A model generated the notes under the pieces. That model was given only the letters and a program-made list of their open reading frames with translations, was not told the origin of the DNA and did no database searches. 8,808 nucleotides of DNA from Desulfonema limicola (GTDB lineage Bacteria; Desulfobacterota; Desulfobacteria; Desulfobacterales; DYRC01): contig DYRC01000163.1 in NCBI GenBank assembly GCA_020718925.1, forward strand, positions 1 through 8,808, in the 5' to 3' direction. Made by a program: the position numbers and the translations under genes. This document shows, piece by piece, positions 1 through 5,536 of this stretch (the first letter of the stretch is position 1; each line of letters starts with the position of its first letter).

Positions 1-26
1 AATCACAGGGGATTGCCCCTACAAAA
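1..26. repeat. Left-edge hairpin sequence resembling a dispersed REP/MITE-like repeat, truncated by the window
   Basis: Bases 7-11 (AGGGG) and 16-20 (CCCCT) form a perfect 5-base-pair stem around the loop ATTG. Read on the minus strand the stretch is GTAGGGGCAATCCCCTGTG, a style of dispersed GTAGGGGC repeat that I recognise from several bacterial genomes. It lies about 30 bases downstream of the prfH stop and is cut by the window edge, so its full extent is unknown. The stem could also help end the minus-strand transcript, but no T-run follows the stem inside the window. A run of seven T sits before the stem in that reading direction, which is the wrong order for a normal terminator. Confidence 0.4.
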
Positions 27-55
27 TATCAAAAAAATTGCGGACAGGTACTTAC

Positions 56-688
56 TTATTCGCTTCTGCGCTTGAAATTCATCCCTTCATATATGCGTAT
101 CGGATTTCCTCGTTCCAAGCGATTATGGCAAGTCCAGCGATCCTGCTGCTGTTTTAAGTTCATATCATCTTTTTCCTGCTTTAATTTCTCATAAAGCCTG
201 CTTAATGCCAATTTCCGATTGAGATGCTGAGACCGTTCTTCCCTTGCAACAGCAATAATTCCGGTTGCGATATGCGTAACCCGGACCGCTGATTCGGTTT
301 TATTCACATGCTGTCCGCCCGCGCCGGATGATCTCATGGTTTCAATCTTCACGTCATTCAGCTTTAAGTCTTTCTCCTGCGGCGGATTTAAAGAATTTAC
401 ACCGACAAACCAGTTCTTCCGTTTATGATTCGGGCGGAACATGCTATTTCCAACCCATTGAATCGTTCCTTCCCAAGTTGAAACAAACACAGGAATATCT
501 TCGCCTTCAATAGCAATCAAGGCTGATTTGAAAATATTCGGCGTAATACCGGGTATTGTTTCCAATACATGCGCTTTATATCCTTTTGCGGATGCTTCAT
601 TTATGATTGCTTTTGCCAGTTGAGCCACCACCCAGCAGCACTCTTCGGGACCCCGCCCCGATGTTATCTGTAACCAGCCGATCATCAT
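56..688 (-). CDS. prfH: PrfH, class I release factor homologue for damaged ribosomes
   Basis: A 210-residue protein of the RF1/RF2 superfamily, about 150 residues shorter than RF1/RF2 because it lacks the N-terminal domain. The catalytic loop reads RSSGAGGQHVNKTESAVR, with the GGQ tripeptide at residues 124-126; its glutamine faces the peptidyl-transferase centre and drives peptidyl-tRNA hydrolysis. The C-terminal part carries the RF-like segment HNRLERGNPIRIYEG. Published work on PrfH homologues shows that they release peptides from ribosomes whose 16S rRNA has been cut in the decoding centre, so that the partner RtcB can reseal the rRNA. The ATG start at 688 overlaps the rtcB stop in an ATGA (685-688), implying translational coupling. 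A second ATG follows directly at 685. It ends the visible operon. Family and length make the identification firm; the substrate is inferred from the family. Confidence 0.93.
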   Translation of the reverse strand: MMIGWLQITSGRGPEECCWVVAQLAKAIINEASAKGYKAHVLETIPGITPNIFKSALIAIEGEDIPVFVSTWEGTIQWVGNSMFRPNHKRKNWFVGVNSLNPPQEKDLKLNDVKIETMRSSGAGGQHVNKTESAVRVTHIATGIIAVAREERSQHLNRKLALSRLYEKLKQEKDDMNLKQQQDRWTCHNRLERGNPIRIYEGMNFKRRSE

Positions 689-1797
689 GTCTGCCTCACC
701 TTATATGTGATTAACGGTTTTAAGCTGGCAATCACAGAAATAAGACCGGCTTGAACCATATCATCAATGACCACATCAATATTCTTATATGCCTGAGGCG
801 CTTCTTCAAACAATAGCTCTTTATCCTCACAAATCACATAGCTGCCCAAATCTGTTCGGATCAGAGACTCTGTGGTAAATCGCTCTTTGAGACGTTCCTT
901 TGTTGAACTGCGATTCCATTTCCGCCCCGCGCCGTGTGCCAATGACCATGCGTTTTTCTGCTGATCTCCTACGGGCATCACCAGATAGCTCAGAGTTCCT
1001 CTTGAGCCGGGAATGACAATTGCGCCGCAATCAGAAGCAGCCGCACCTTTACGATGTAACCATAATGATTGCTTATCAGATTCAATCCGTGAAATGCTGT
1101 TATGACAAACATCTGATATTTTTTCACATTCGCATCCCAATTGTTCAGACATCCGATACGCAATCAGATGACGGTTGGCAGCCGCCCATTTCAGCGCGTA
1201 ATCATGCTGTTTAAGATAAAGCGCGGCTTCTTCCGAATCAATATCTAAGCCGCCTGCGCCGTATTTTTCCGTATGACGTCTCAGTACAGAGTCTCCGATT
1301 CCTCTGGATCCGCTGTGAATCAGCATCATCAAGATATTTTTATCAAGTGTCAGCTTATCAAATAAGTTCTGATCATAAATTTTTTCAAATAATTGCAACT
1401 CAGCAAAATGATTACCGCCGCCGATGGTTCCTATAGAGTGATCCATCGTGCCGGATTCAATTCCGCTCTGTAATAACCATTGCGAGCTATCCCCTTCCCA
1501 CGGACTTTCAAGCCCGGCAAGTTTTTTTACCCACTTATCCCGTTTTATTTTACTTCTTTTAATTTCGGTTTTAAAAAATCCGACCCCGCACCCGACATCA
1601 TTTCCGACAAGATAGGGATAAATAATGCCTTGGGTAATAAATGCCGCGCCGATAGGATTGCCTCTGCCCGGATGAATATCCGGCATAGCGACTGCCGATA
1701 CCATTCCGGCTAATTCGGCAGTTTTCTCCAATTGCCTTAACGCTTCCCCTTCGATCCAATTTTTTTCAGAAGCAAAAATTTTAATTTTATCTTTCAA
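685..1797 (-). CDS. rtcB: RtcB-family 3'-phosphate/5'-OH RNA ligase, PrfH-associated type (RtcB2-like)
   Basis: A 370-residue RtcB-type ligase, somewhat shorter than the roughly 400-residue housekeeping RtcB. Enzymes of this family join a 2',3'-cyclic or 3'-phosphate end to a 5'-OH end using GTP and Mn2+. The expected active site is present: D67 and C70 in VGNDVGCGVG, GGGNHFAEL with H130, H161 in IHSGSRGIG, H248 in LWLHRKG, and the probable guanylylated H288 in SLAHGAGRKW. The start is TTG at 1797. The in-frame TGA at 1815-1813 excludes a longer form, and the sequence from KIKIFASEKNWIEGEALRQL looks like a normal family N-terminus. The upstream ribosome binding site is weak (GAAAG). The gene starts 21 bases after the 180-residue gene and overlaps prfH by 4 bases, matching the known rtcB-prfH pairing that points to 16S rRNA repair. 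Its first 29 codons are duplicated at 4237-4326. Confidence 0.93.
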   Translation of the reverse strand: MKDKIKIFASEKNWIEGEALRQLEKTAELAGMVSAVAMPDIHPGRGNPIGAAFITQGIIYPYLVGNDVGCGVGFFKTEIKRSKIKRDKWVKKLAGLESPWEGDSSQWLLQSGIESGTMDHSIGTIGGGNHFAELQLFEKIYDQNLFDKLTLDKNILMMLIHSGSRGIGDSVLRRHTEKYGAGGLDIDSEEAALYLKQHDYALKWAAANRHLIAYRMSEQLGCECEKISDVCHNSISRIESDKQSLWLHRKGAAASDCGAIVIPGSRGTLSYLVMPVGDQQKNAWSLAHGAGRKWNRSSTKERLKERFTTESLIRTDLGSYVICEDKELLFEEAPQAYKNIDVVIDDMVQAGLISVIASLKPLITYKVRQT

Positions 1798-1818
1798 TTT
1801 TAATGCTTTCTTTTCACA

Positions 1819-2361
1819 TCATTCACATAAAAGTTGTCCATACCAATAATCAATGGAAGAGATTATCATGATAGGGTTAATAAATCCGGTGGGCAGTCTC
1901 ATCTGATTGTCTTCTTCAAAATTGATATGAAGATGATGTACCGGGTGGGAAGGAGCGTCTTGCATATCATCATCCCAATCGCTGCGACCTCTCGGAGCGC
2001 TCAAGTCTTTATCAAAACGCAAGGAATGTATGCCATTCTTCGATTTTGTCAGTCCGATAAAACGGAAGCTGTATTTTTCAATTATTGGAGGATTCGGTTG
2101 AGAAGCGATAATTTTGATAAGAAATTTGAATTCTCCTCCTTTCTCTATCAGCAATGGATCAGACGCCAGCTCTTTATCTTTGAAACTTTCTATTTCTTTT
2201 TCATCCAAACCGCGTCCGATATAAACAATTTCCTCACCCTTACTTTTTTTTGACCTTGCCGGCTGAACAGCGGGACGGATATTGCCTGAAGGAATAAATA
2301 TTCGGCACTTATTCAACACGTTTTCAAATTTGATAATAAAACTGTTGATTTCAGGATTCAT
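1819..2361 (-). CDS. Unknown 180-residue protein with an HPVHHLH cluster, third member of the ATPase module
   Basis: I do not recognise a named family. The N-terminal third is basic (ARSKKSKGEE around 35-44) and probably begins with a helix. Residues 75-117 alternate in a way that suggests two or more beta strands (GGEFKFLIKIIA, IEKYSFRFIGL, IHSLRFD). The striking part is the C-terminus: an acidic WDDDMQD stretch (129-135), then HPVHHLHINFE with H139, H142, H143 and H145, then MRLPTGFINP (154-163) and a hydrophobic, aromatic end (IMIISSIDYWY). The His cluster could bind metal or form an active site, but that is a guess. There is no signal peptide. The ATG at 2361 overlaps the stop of the preceding gene in ATGA (2358-2361), so it is co-translated with the degenerate P-loop protein, and rtcB follows after 21 bases. 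It probably works with the two ATPase-like proteins; whether it is effector or adaptor is unknown. Confidence 0.75.
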   Translation of the reverse strand: MNPEINSFIIKFENVLNKCRIFIPSGNIRPAVQPARSKKSKGEEIVYIGRGLDEKEIESFKDKELASDPLLIEKGGEFKFLIKIIASQPNPPIIEKYSFRFIGLTKSKNGIHSLRFDKDLSAPRGRSDWDDDMQDAPSHPVHHLHINFEEDNQMRLPTGFINPIMIISSIDYWYGQLLCE

Positions 2362-2822
2362 AATATCTCGTCTTCTGAAATTGGTTCCGCCATCTGTTCG
2401 GCTCTCACAAAGAAGCTGCCAACCAAGCCCATAAGGTCTGGGGCAGCTATTTGAAAAAATCTTAATGAACTCTCATTAATTACTATCAGTGTTGCCTTAA
2501 AAAGAGTCAGACGTTCTCTGCATCCGTTGAGTATCGTTCCGCCAATACCTTTTGGCAGTAAAAGATCAGCATTAACAATAGCAGCTATGGCTTTATCATT
2601 GTTCGGCAAGTCAGAATTCAATACAATTTCTTTATGCAGTTCTTCTGCTGAACAAATTGAAGCATCTATCTGTATAAACTTGTGTTGTTTGCTGTTCACA
2701 AGGATTGATTCTAAACGATTCAATAACGACTGTCGCAGGGTTTTGTCCCCGTAAGTGATTAAACCTATACTGCCATGTGTTGAAACGATTCGATCAACAT
2801 ATTCTTCCAGTTCGTAAAACAT
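2358..2822 (-). CDS. Small protein with degenerate P-loop fold, partner of the adjacent ATPase
   Basis: A 154-residue soluble protein. Residues 18-30 (SIGLITYGDKTLR) sit where a Walker A loop would be and keep a G, a later G, then K27-T28, but with one extra residue (GLITYGDKT) relative to GxxxxGK[ST]. A hydrophobic strand ending in INE (KATLIVINESS, 109-119) is where a Walker B would lie, without the usual aspartate. It is followed by LRFFQIAAPDL (120-130) and a GSFFVRAE strand. This strand plus APDL plus aromatic-strand pattern resembles, from memory, small inactive NTPase-like proteins found beside active ATPases in bacterial conflict operons; I cannot verify that here. The start ATG at 2822 is preceded by AAAGGATGA, whose AGGA lies 7 bases upstream and overlaps the ATPase stop codon (gap of 4 bases), so translation is coupled. 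It is probably a non-hydrolysing partner of the ATPase. Confidence 0.72.
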   Translation of the reverse strand: MFYELEEYVDRIVSTHGSIGLITYGDKTLRQSLLNRLESILVNSKQHKFIQIDASICSAEELHKEIVLNSDLPNNDKAIAAIVNADLLLPKGIGGTILNGCRERLTLFKATLIVINESSLRFFQIAAPDLMGLVGSFFVRAEQMAEPISEDEIL

Positions 2823-2826
2823 AATA

Positions 2827-4158
2827 TCATCCTTTATTTATCGCCCCGTTTTCCATTTTTTTCTGATAGGAAAGATAATTATCCATCAGTTTCTTTACCA
2901 AGGGATGAACTTGGTAAATCCGCTGTTTGTTTTCATCTCTTTTACATAATAATGCGCCGCTTCTGATAAGTTGCGCCCCTGCTTTTGCATTACCCTGTTG
3001 TCTGACAACCTTTTCAATAATAGCATAATCGTTATCATCAAGTCGGCTTTGAAACTTCTCTGAGAATACTCTTTCAACAGCTTCGATATGCCAATCTCTT
3101 ACATGGGATTCTCCTGTATCCAAAACATAGTTAACCGAAAGCGCACATAAATGAACAAAATCACGGACGATACCGCCGCTAACTCTCGCCAAACGGTTGG
3201 TTTGTTTCGCTGAAAAATATTTTTCACCGCCGATTTCTTTCATAAGGGTCAGATAAAATGGCAGAGATGGATCAGTCAACTCCGCCGTTTCGCCAGGAGT
3301 ATCAAGTGGTTCCAGAATTGACACTTCCCCCCAAATATGGTCAATTTCTCTGGCACGATCATGAAAATACATATCAACAGGCATTGTAGCGACTATTGCA
3401 CAGGGCAAACGAATCCATGCCATAGCTCGTTGAACAAACAAATCAAGCGAGACCTGTTCGTCGCCGATTTTATCCAAATCATCAATGATAATCAATAAAG
3501 GTTTTTTTGCATATTCCACCATTTTATTTAATAAATTTTCAAAAGCGAGAGCTAAATCACTGATATCTATTGAGCGATTTTCTTCAAAACGAAAATAGCG
3601 GAGAGATATTTTTTGTAATATTTTTGTTAAGAATTTCTCCATCTCTATCGGTGTTGCAAAGTTGGGAGAATCTTTCGCCTTTTGGAGTTCAGACGGAGTT
3701 TGAAGTCCGATAAGGGATAGAAGAAGCTGCATACCAGTCCCAACACCTGACCGAATACCAAAAATTTCTCCGATATTACATACTAATTCTGTTGGCATCT
3801 GTTCAAATTCGCTATTCCATCGTCTTACTGCTTCCTCCAGCAGAAAAACAAGCAATGTAGGAACGCTTGTGTTGTGTGCGCCGAGAACAGAACTGACCGA
3901 ACGAAAGATGACATAATAATCATTCTTCAATGACTCTGCCAAATGTATCAGCTCGGTAGATTTTCCAACGCCGATATGACCAGCGACAAGAGCTTTTGTA
4001 TACTGATCGGCTTTGAGATGGGTTGAAAGCAGACTAAGCGATCCGCCAACTCTTTCAATACGCGGAAGTGTATTTTGAGACAATGAAGCTGGCCGGTTTG
4101 GGTTCAACCTACGGAGCAATCCCCGAAGTTCATCTTGTAAATTTGTCGCATTTTCCAT
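2827..4158 (-). CDS. P-loop ATPase (AAA/STAND-like) with C-terminal winged-helix-like region, candidate sensor of a conflict module
   Basis: A 443-residue cytoplasmic ATPase. The Walker A motif is GHIGVGKST (60-68, K66). The Walker B motif is LLIIIDDLDK (221-230) with the DD pair at D226-D227. A sensor-1-like strand ends in CAIVATMP (253-260), and GGIVRDF (328-334, R332) fits a sensor-2/arginine position. After residue 370 a roughly 60-residue segment (NDYAIIEKVV, AQLIRSGALL, then IYQVHPLVKKLM) looks like a winged helix, as in AAA/STAND regulatory ATPases. There is no recognisable N-terminal effector domain and no WD40 or TPR repeats, so output is probably through the next two proteins in the operon. 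ATG at 4158 is the only good start; a GGAG lies about 14 bases upstream, longer than usual, across a perfect palindrome. A promoter candidate is at 4202-4231. STAND or AAA ATPases in such small operons often act as infection sensors, which is an inference here. Confidence 0.85.
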   Translation of the reverse strand: MENATNLQDELRGLLRRLNPNRPASLSQNTLPRIERVGGSLSLLSTHLKADQYTKALVAGHIGVGKSTELIHLAESLKNDYYVIFRSVSSVLGAHNTSVPTLLVFLLEEAVRRWNSEFEQMPTELVCNIGEIFGIRSGVGTGMQLLLSLIGLQTPSELQKAKDSPNFATPIEMEKFLTKILQKISLRYFRFEENRSIDISDLALAFENLLNKMVEYAKKPLLIIIDDLDKIGDEQVSLDLFVQRAMAWIRLPCAIVATMPVDMYFHDRAREIDHIWGEVSILEPLDTPGETAELTDPSLPFYLTLMKEIGGEKYFSAKQTNRLARVSGGIVRDFVHLCALSVNYVLDTGESHVRDWHIEAVERVFSEKFQSRLDDNDYAIIEKVVRQQGNAKAGAQLIRSGALLCKRDENKQRIYQVHPLVKKLMDNYLSYQKKMENGAINKG

Positions 4159-4173
4159 GATTGATTATCAATC
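4159..4173. promoter_or_regulatory. Perfect 15-base palindrome directly upstream of the ATPase start codon
   Basis: GATTGAT-T-ATCAATC is a perfect 7+1+7 inverted repeat immediately adjacent to the ATPase ATG (4158) and touching the GGAG at 4173-4176. It could be an operator for a repressor, or an RNA hairpin that modulates access to the start and so shortens the effective distance between the ribosome binding site and the start. No binding protein is visible in the operon; the winged-helix-like end of the ATPase is the only local candidate for DNA binding. Confidence 0.45.
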
Positions 4174-4201
4174 TCCGATCATTTAATATCTTAACTGAAA
4201 T

Positions 4202-4231
4202 TTTTTATCACATCAGTCTCTTGTGTGTCAA
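4202..4231 (-). promoter_or_regulatory. Candidate sigma-70 promoter for the ATPase-rtcB-prfH operon
   Basis: On the minus strand a perfect -35 hexamer TTGACA (4231-4226) is followed after 17 or 18 bases by ATAAAA or TAAAAA (4208-4202), preceded by TGTG. The start codon lies about 45 bases further on, a normal leader length. The -35 box begins 5 bases after the stop codon of the truncated rtcB copy, so the promoter belongs to the segment on the trio side of the repeat. The -35 match is strong and the -10 match moderate. Confidence 0.5.
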
Positions 4232-4236
4232 GAAAT

Positions 4237-4326
4237 TCAATGTTCGGCAATTTTCTCCAATTGCCTTAATGCTTCCCCTTCGATCCAATTTTTCTCAGAA
4301 GCAAAAATTTTAATTTTATTTTCCAA
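4237..4326 (-). pseudogene. Truncated second copy of the rtcB 5' end (29 codons)
   Basis: Read on the minus strand from TTG at 4326, this gives 29 residues that match the first 28 of the intact rtcB with three substitutions (K2E, D3N, T26I), including the stretch KIKIFASEKNWIEGEALRQL. It then departs from rtcB (EH instead of EL) and stops at TGA (4239-4237). By eye, 81 of 86 bases from 4243 to 4328 equal 1714-1799. Most differences are silent or conservative, so the two copies diverged while at least one was under coding constraint, or they came from two related strains. The same TTG start is kept; an in-frame GTG lies at 4347-4345, and an AGGAG at 4371-4367 is about 40 bases ahead of the TTG. 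The copy cannot be a working ligase because it lacks all metal ligands. It is best read as the left-over 5' end of an older rtcB split off by insertion of the three-gene module. Confidence 0.85.
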
Positions 4327-4345
4327 TTCTGACCGCTTTCTGACC
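4327..4345. repeat. Perfect 8-base tandem direct repeat with 11-base period next to the rtcB remnant
   Basis: TTCTGACC occurs at 4327-4334 and again at 4338-4345, separated by GCT, so the two copies lie on the same face of the helix. They abut the TTG of the rtcB remnant, where a regulator of the ancestral rtcB-prfH operon could have bound. Only a degenerate version of this stretch remains in front of the intact rtcB (1800-1815). They also fall within a short reading frame open back to GTG at 4347, so a coding explanation (V-V-R-K-R-S-E) is possible. Confidence 0.4.
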
Positions 4346-4476
4346 ACTGTTTTTCAGCTTTTTTAACTCCTATAGCATGATATGTATCTGAATATAAATG
4401 ATGTAGTCTTTTCTGATGCCTATATTTAAACCTCAAATAAAGGATTGAATTGCAGATAATGAAATAGAAAATCAGG

Positions 4477-4505
4477 TTGCAAACAATGTGATAAAAAGTT
4501 AGATT
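4477..4505 (+). promoter_or_regulatory. Weak promoter candidate for the SPFH/NAD-kinase-like pair
   Basis: TTGCAA (4477-4482) and TAGATT (4500-4505) are spaced by 17 bases; each matches 4 of 6 consensus positions. The -10 box overlaps the first arm of the inverted repeat at 4501-4519, so a protein bound there would block it. The ATG of the SPFH gene is about 60 bases downstream. Matches of this quality are common in AT-rich DNA. Confidence 0.25.
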
Positions 4506-4519
4506 GTAAATAACAATCT
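4501..4519. promoter_or_regulatory. Inverted repeat AGATTGT-N5-ACAATCT upstream of the SPFH gene
   Basis: The two 7-base arms (4501-4507 and 4513-4519) are perfect inverted copies around AAATA. The position, 46 bases before the SPFH start and overlapping the only promoter candidate, suits an operator for a dimeric regulator. An RNA hairpin in the leader is the alternative; no T-run follows, so it is not a terminator. Confidence 0.4.
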
Positions 4520-4565
4520 CATGAACAAACTATTATCGCCATGACTCAGAAAAAGGAATCAAATC

Positions 4566-5534
4566 ATGTTCGGAATCAGATTTATCAAAGTTCAGCCGAC
4601 TACTTATCTGTTGCAGTATAAGTCTGGAAAAATTGTCAGAGAAGGCGCGGGTTTGTCGTTTTTTTATTACGCGCCGACCACCTCAATTGCGGCTGTTCCT
4701 ATCGGAAGTCAGGATATTCCCTTTATTTTCAAAGAAATGAGCAGTGATTTTCAGGAAATTGCCATTCAGGGGCAGGTAACATATCGGATCATCAATCCCA
4801 GACAAATCGCACAACTGCTGAATTTCAGTCTGGATTCAACAGGAAAAGCTTATATTTCAGATGATCCTGAAAAACTTCCCCAGCGCGTGATCAATCTTAT
4901 CCGGGTGATGATCCGAAAGCAGTTACAGAATTTATCTCTGCGTAAAGCATTGGCATCATCTGATTTTTTAACCGATACGGTTATCGGCAGCATTTCCGAA
5001 GCAAAAGAAATCAGCTCGGTCGGCGTTGAAGTCATGGGTTTTTCGATTCTCTCCATTACGCCGAATCCGGATACGGCGCGGGCATTGGAGGCTGAGACCC
5101 GCGAGCAGTTGCTCAAAGAAGCAGATGAGGCTATTTATGCCCGGCGCAATTCGGCGGTAGAGCAGGAACGCGCCATCAAGGAAAATGAGTTAAAGACCGA
5201 AATTGCGATTCAGGAAAAACAGCATGAAATGCGGCAGGCTGATCTGAAGTTCAATATTTCTTTTGAGGAAAACAAAAAGCAGCTTGTGGAGCTTTCGGTT
5301 GAAAATGCCCGTCAGGAAGCTGAATCCAAAGCCTATTCGGTATCTGCCATGATGAAAGCCTTATCCGGAGTTGATCCGAAAACGCTTCAGGCATTGGCAA
5401 GTCTGGGTATGAAGCCGGAGCAGTTGATTGCGCTTGCATTTCAGGAATTGGCGGGGCGTGCCGGAAGAATCGGACAGTTGAATGTATCGCCTGATCTGCT
5501 TCGGGAACTGATGTCGTCGGAGGCACAGAGATAA
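4566..5534 (+). CDS. SPFH/band-7 (flotillin/prohibitin-like) domain protein
   Basis: A 322-residue protein whose N-terminal half (about 10-170) is a beta-rich SPFH domain: KSGKIVREGAGLSFFYYAP at 19-37, the FQEIAIQGQVTYRI strand pair at 62-75, and VGVEVMGFSILSITPNPD at 152-169. A long charged coiled coil follows (about 175-250, rich in E, K and Q), then an Ala/Ser-rich segment and a C-terminal motif KPEQLIALAFQELAG ending in DLLRELM. There is no N-terminal transmembrane helix or signal peptide, so it is probably cytoplasmic or peripherally attached to membrane through oligomers. SPFH proteins form large ring-like scaffolds. The ATG at 4566 is preceded by AAAAGGAA with 8-base spacing, a good ribosome binding site. 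The NAD-kinase-like gene follows after 2 bases, so both products probably act together. The exact role is unknown; family confidence is high. Confidence 0.88.
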   Translation: MFGIRFIKVQPTTYLLQYKSGKIVREGAGLSFFYYAPTTSIAAVPIGSQDIPFIFKEMSSDFQEIAIQGQVTYRIINPRQIAQLLNFSLDSTGKAYISDDPEKLPQRVINLIRVMIRKQLQNLSLRKALASSDFLTDTVIGSISEAKEISSVGVEVMGFSILSITPNPDTARALEAETREQLLKEADEAIYARRNSAVEQERAIKENELKTEIAIQEKQHEMRQADLKFNISFEENKKQLVELSVENARQEAESKAYSVSAMMKALSGVDPKTLQALASLGMKPEQLIALAFQELAGRAGRIGQLNVSPDLLRELMSSEAQR

Positions 5535-5536
5535 TT

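Larger units (their letters stand above)
4327..4565. other. Intergenic spacer between the minus-strand operon remnant and the SPFH gene
   Basis: With the remnant at 4237-4326 this is the only sizeable stretch without an intact gene. It is AT-rich. From left to right it holds the 11-base-period direct repeat, an AGGAG (minus strand, 4371-4367) that probably served the ancestral rtcB, an AT-rich stretch with no clear signal (4375-4470), a weak plus-strand promoter candidate (4477-4505), an inverted repeat (4501-4519) and the ribosome binding site of the SPFH gene. I saw no tRNA, no small RNA with a clear terminator and no additional credible reading frame. Confidence 0.6.

Noticed and set aside
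1834..2253. 139-residue plus-strand open frame
   Set aside because: It lies wholly antisense to the 180-residue gene, has no family resemblance and no ribosome binding site; it is a shadow frame.
1819..2361. Assignment of the His-rich protein to the TumE/DUF6516-type toxins because of the histidine cluster
   Set aside because: Only the clustered histidines are shared; the surrounding RLPTGFINP segment and the length do not fit what I know of that family.
4159..4565. Sigma-54 promoter of the RtcR-controlled type (TGGCAC-N4-TTGC spacing) for the rtcB operon
   Set aside because: No GG and GC elements with the right spacing were found on the minus strand of the spacer, and no RtcR gene is visible.
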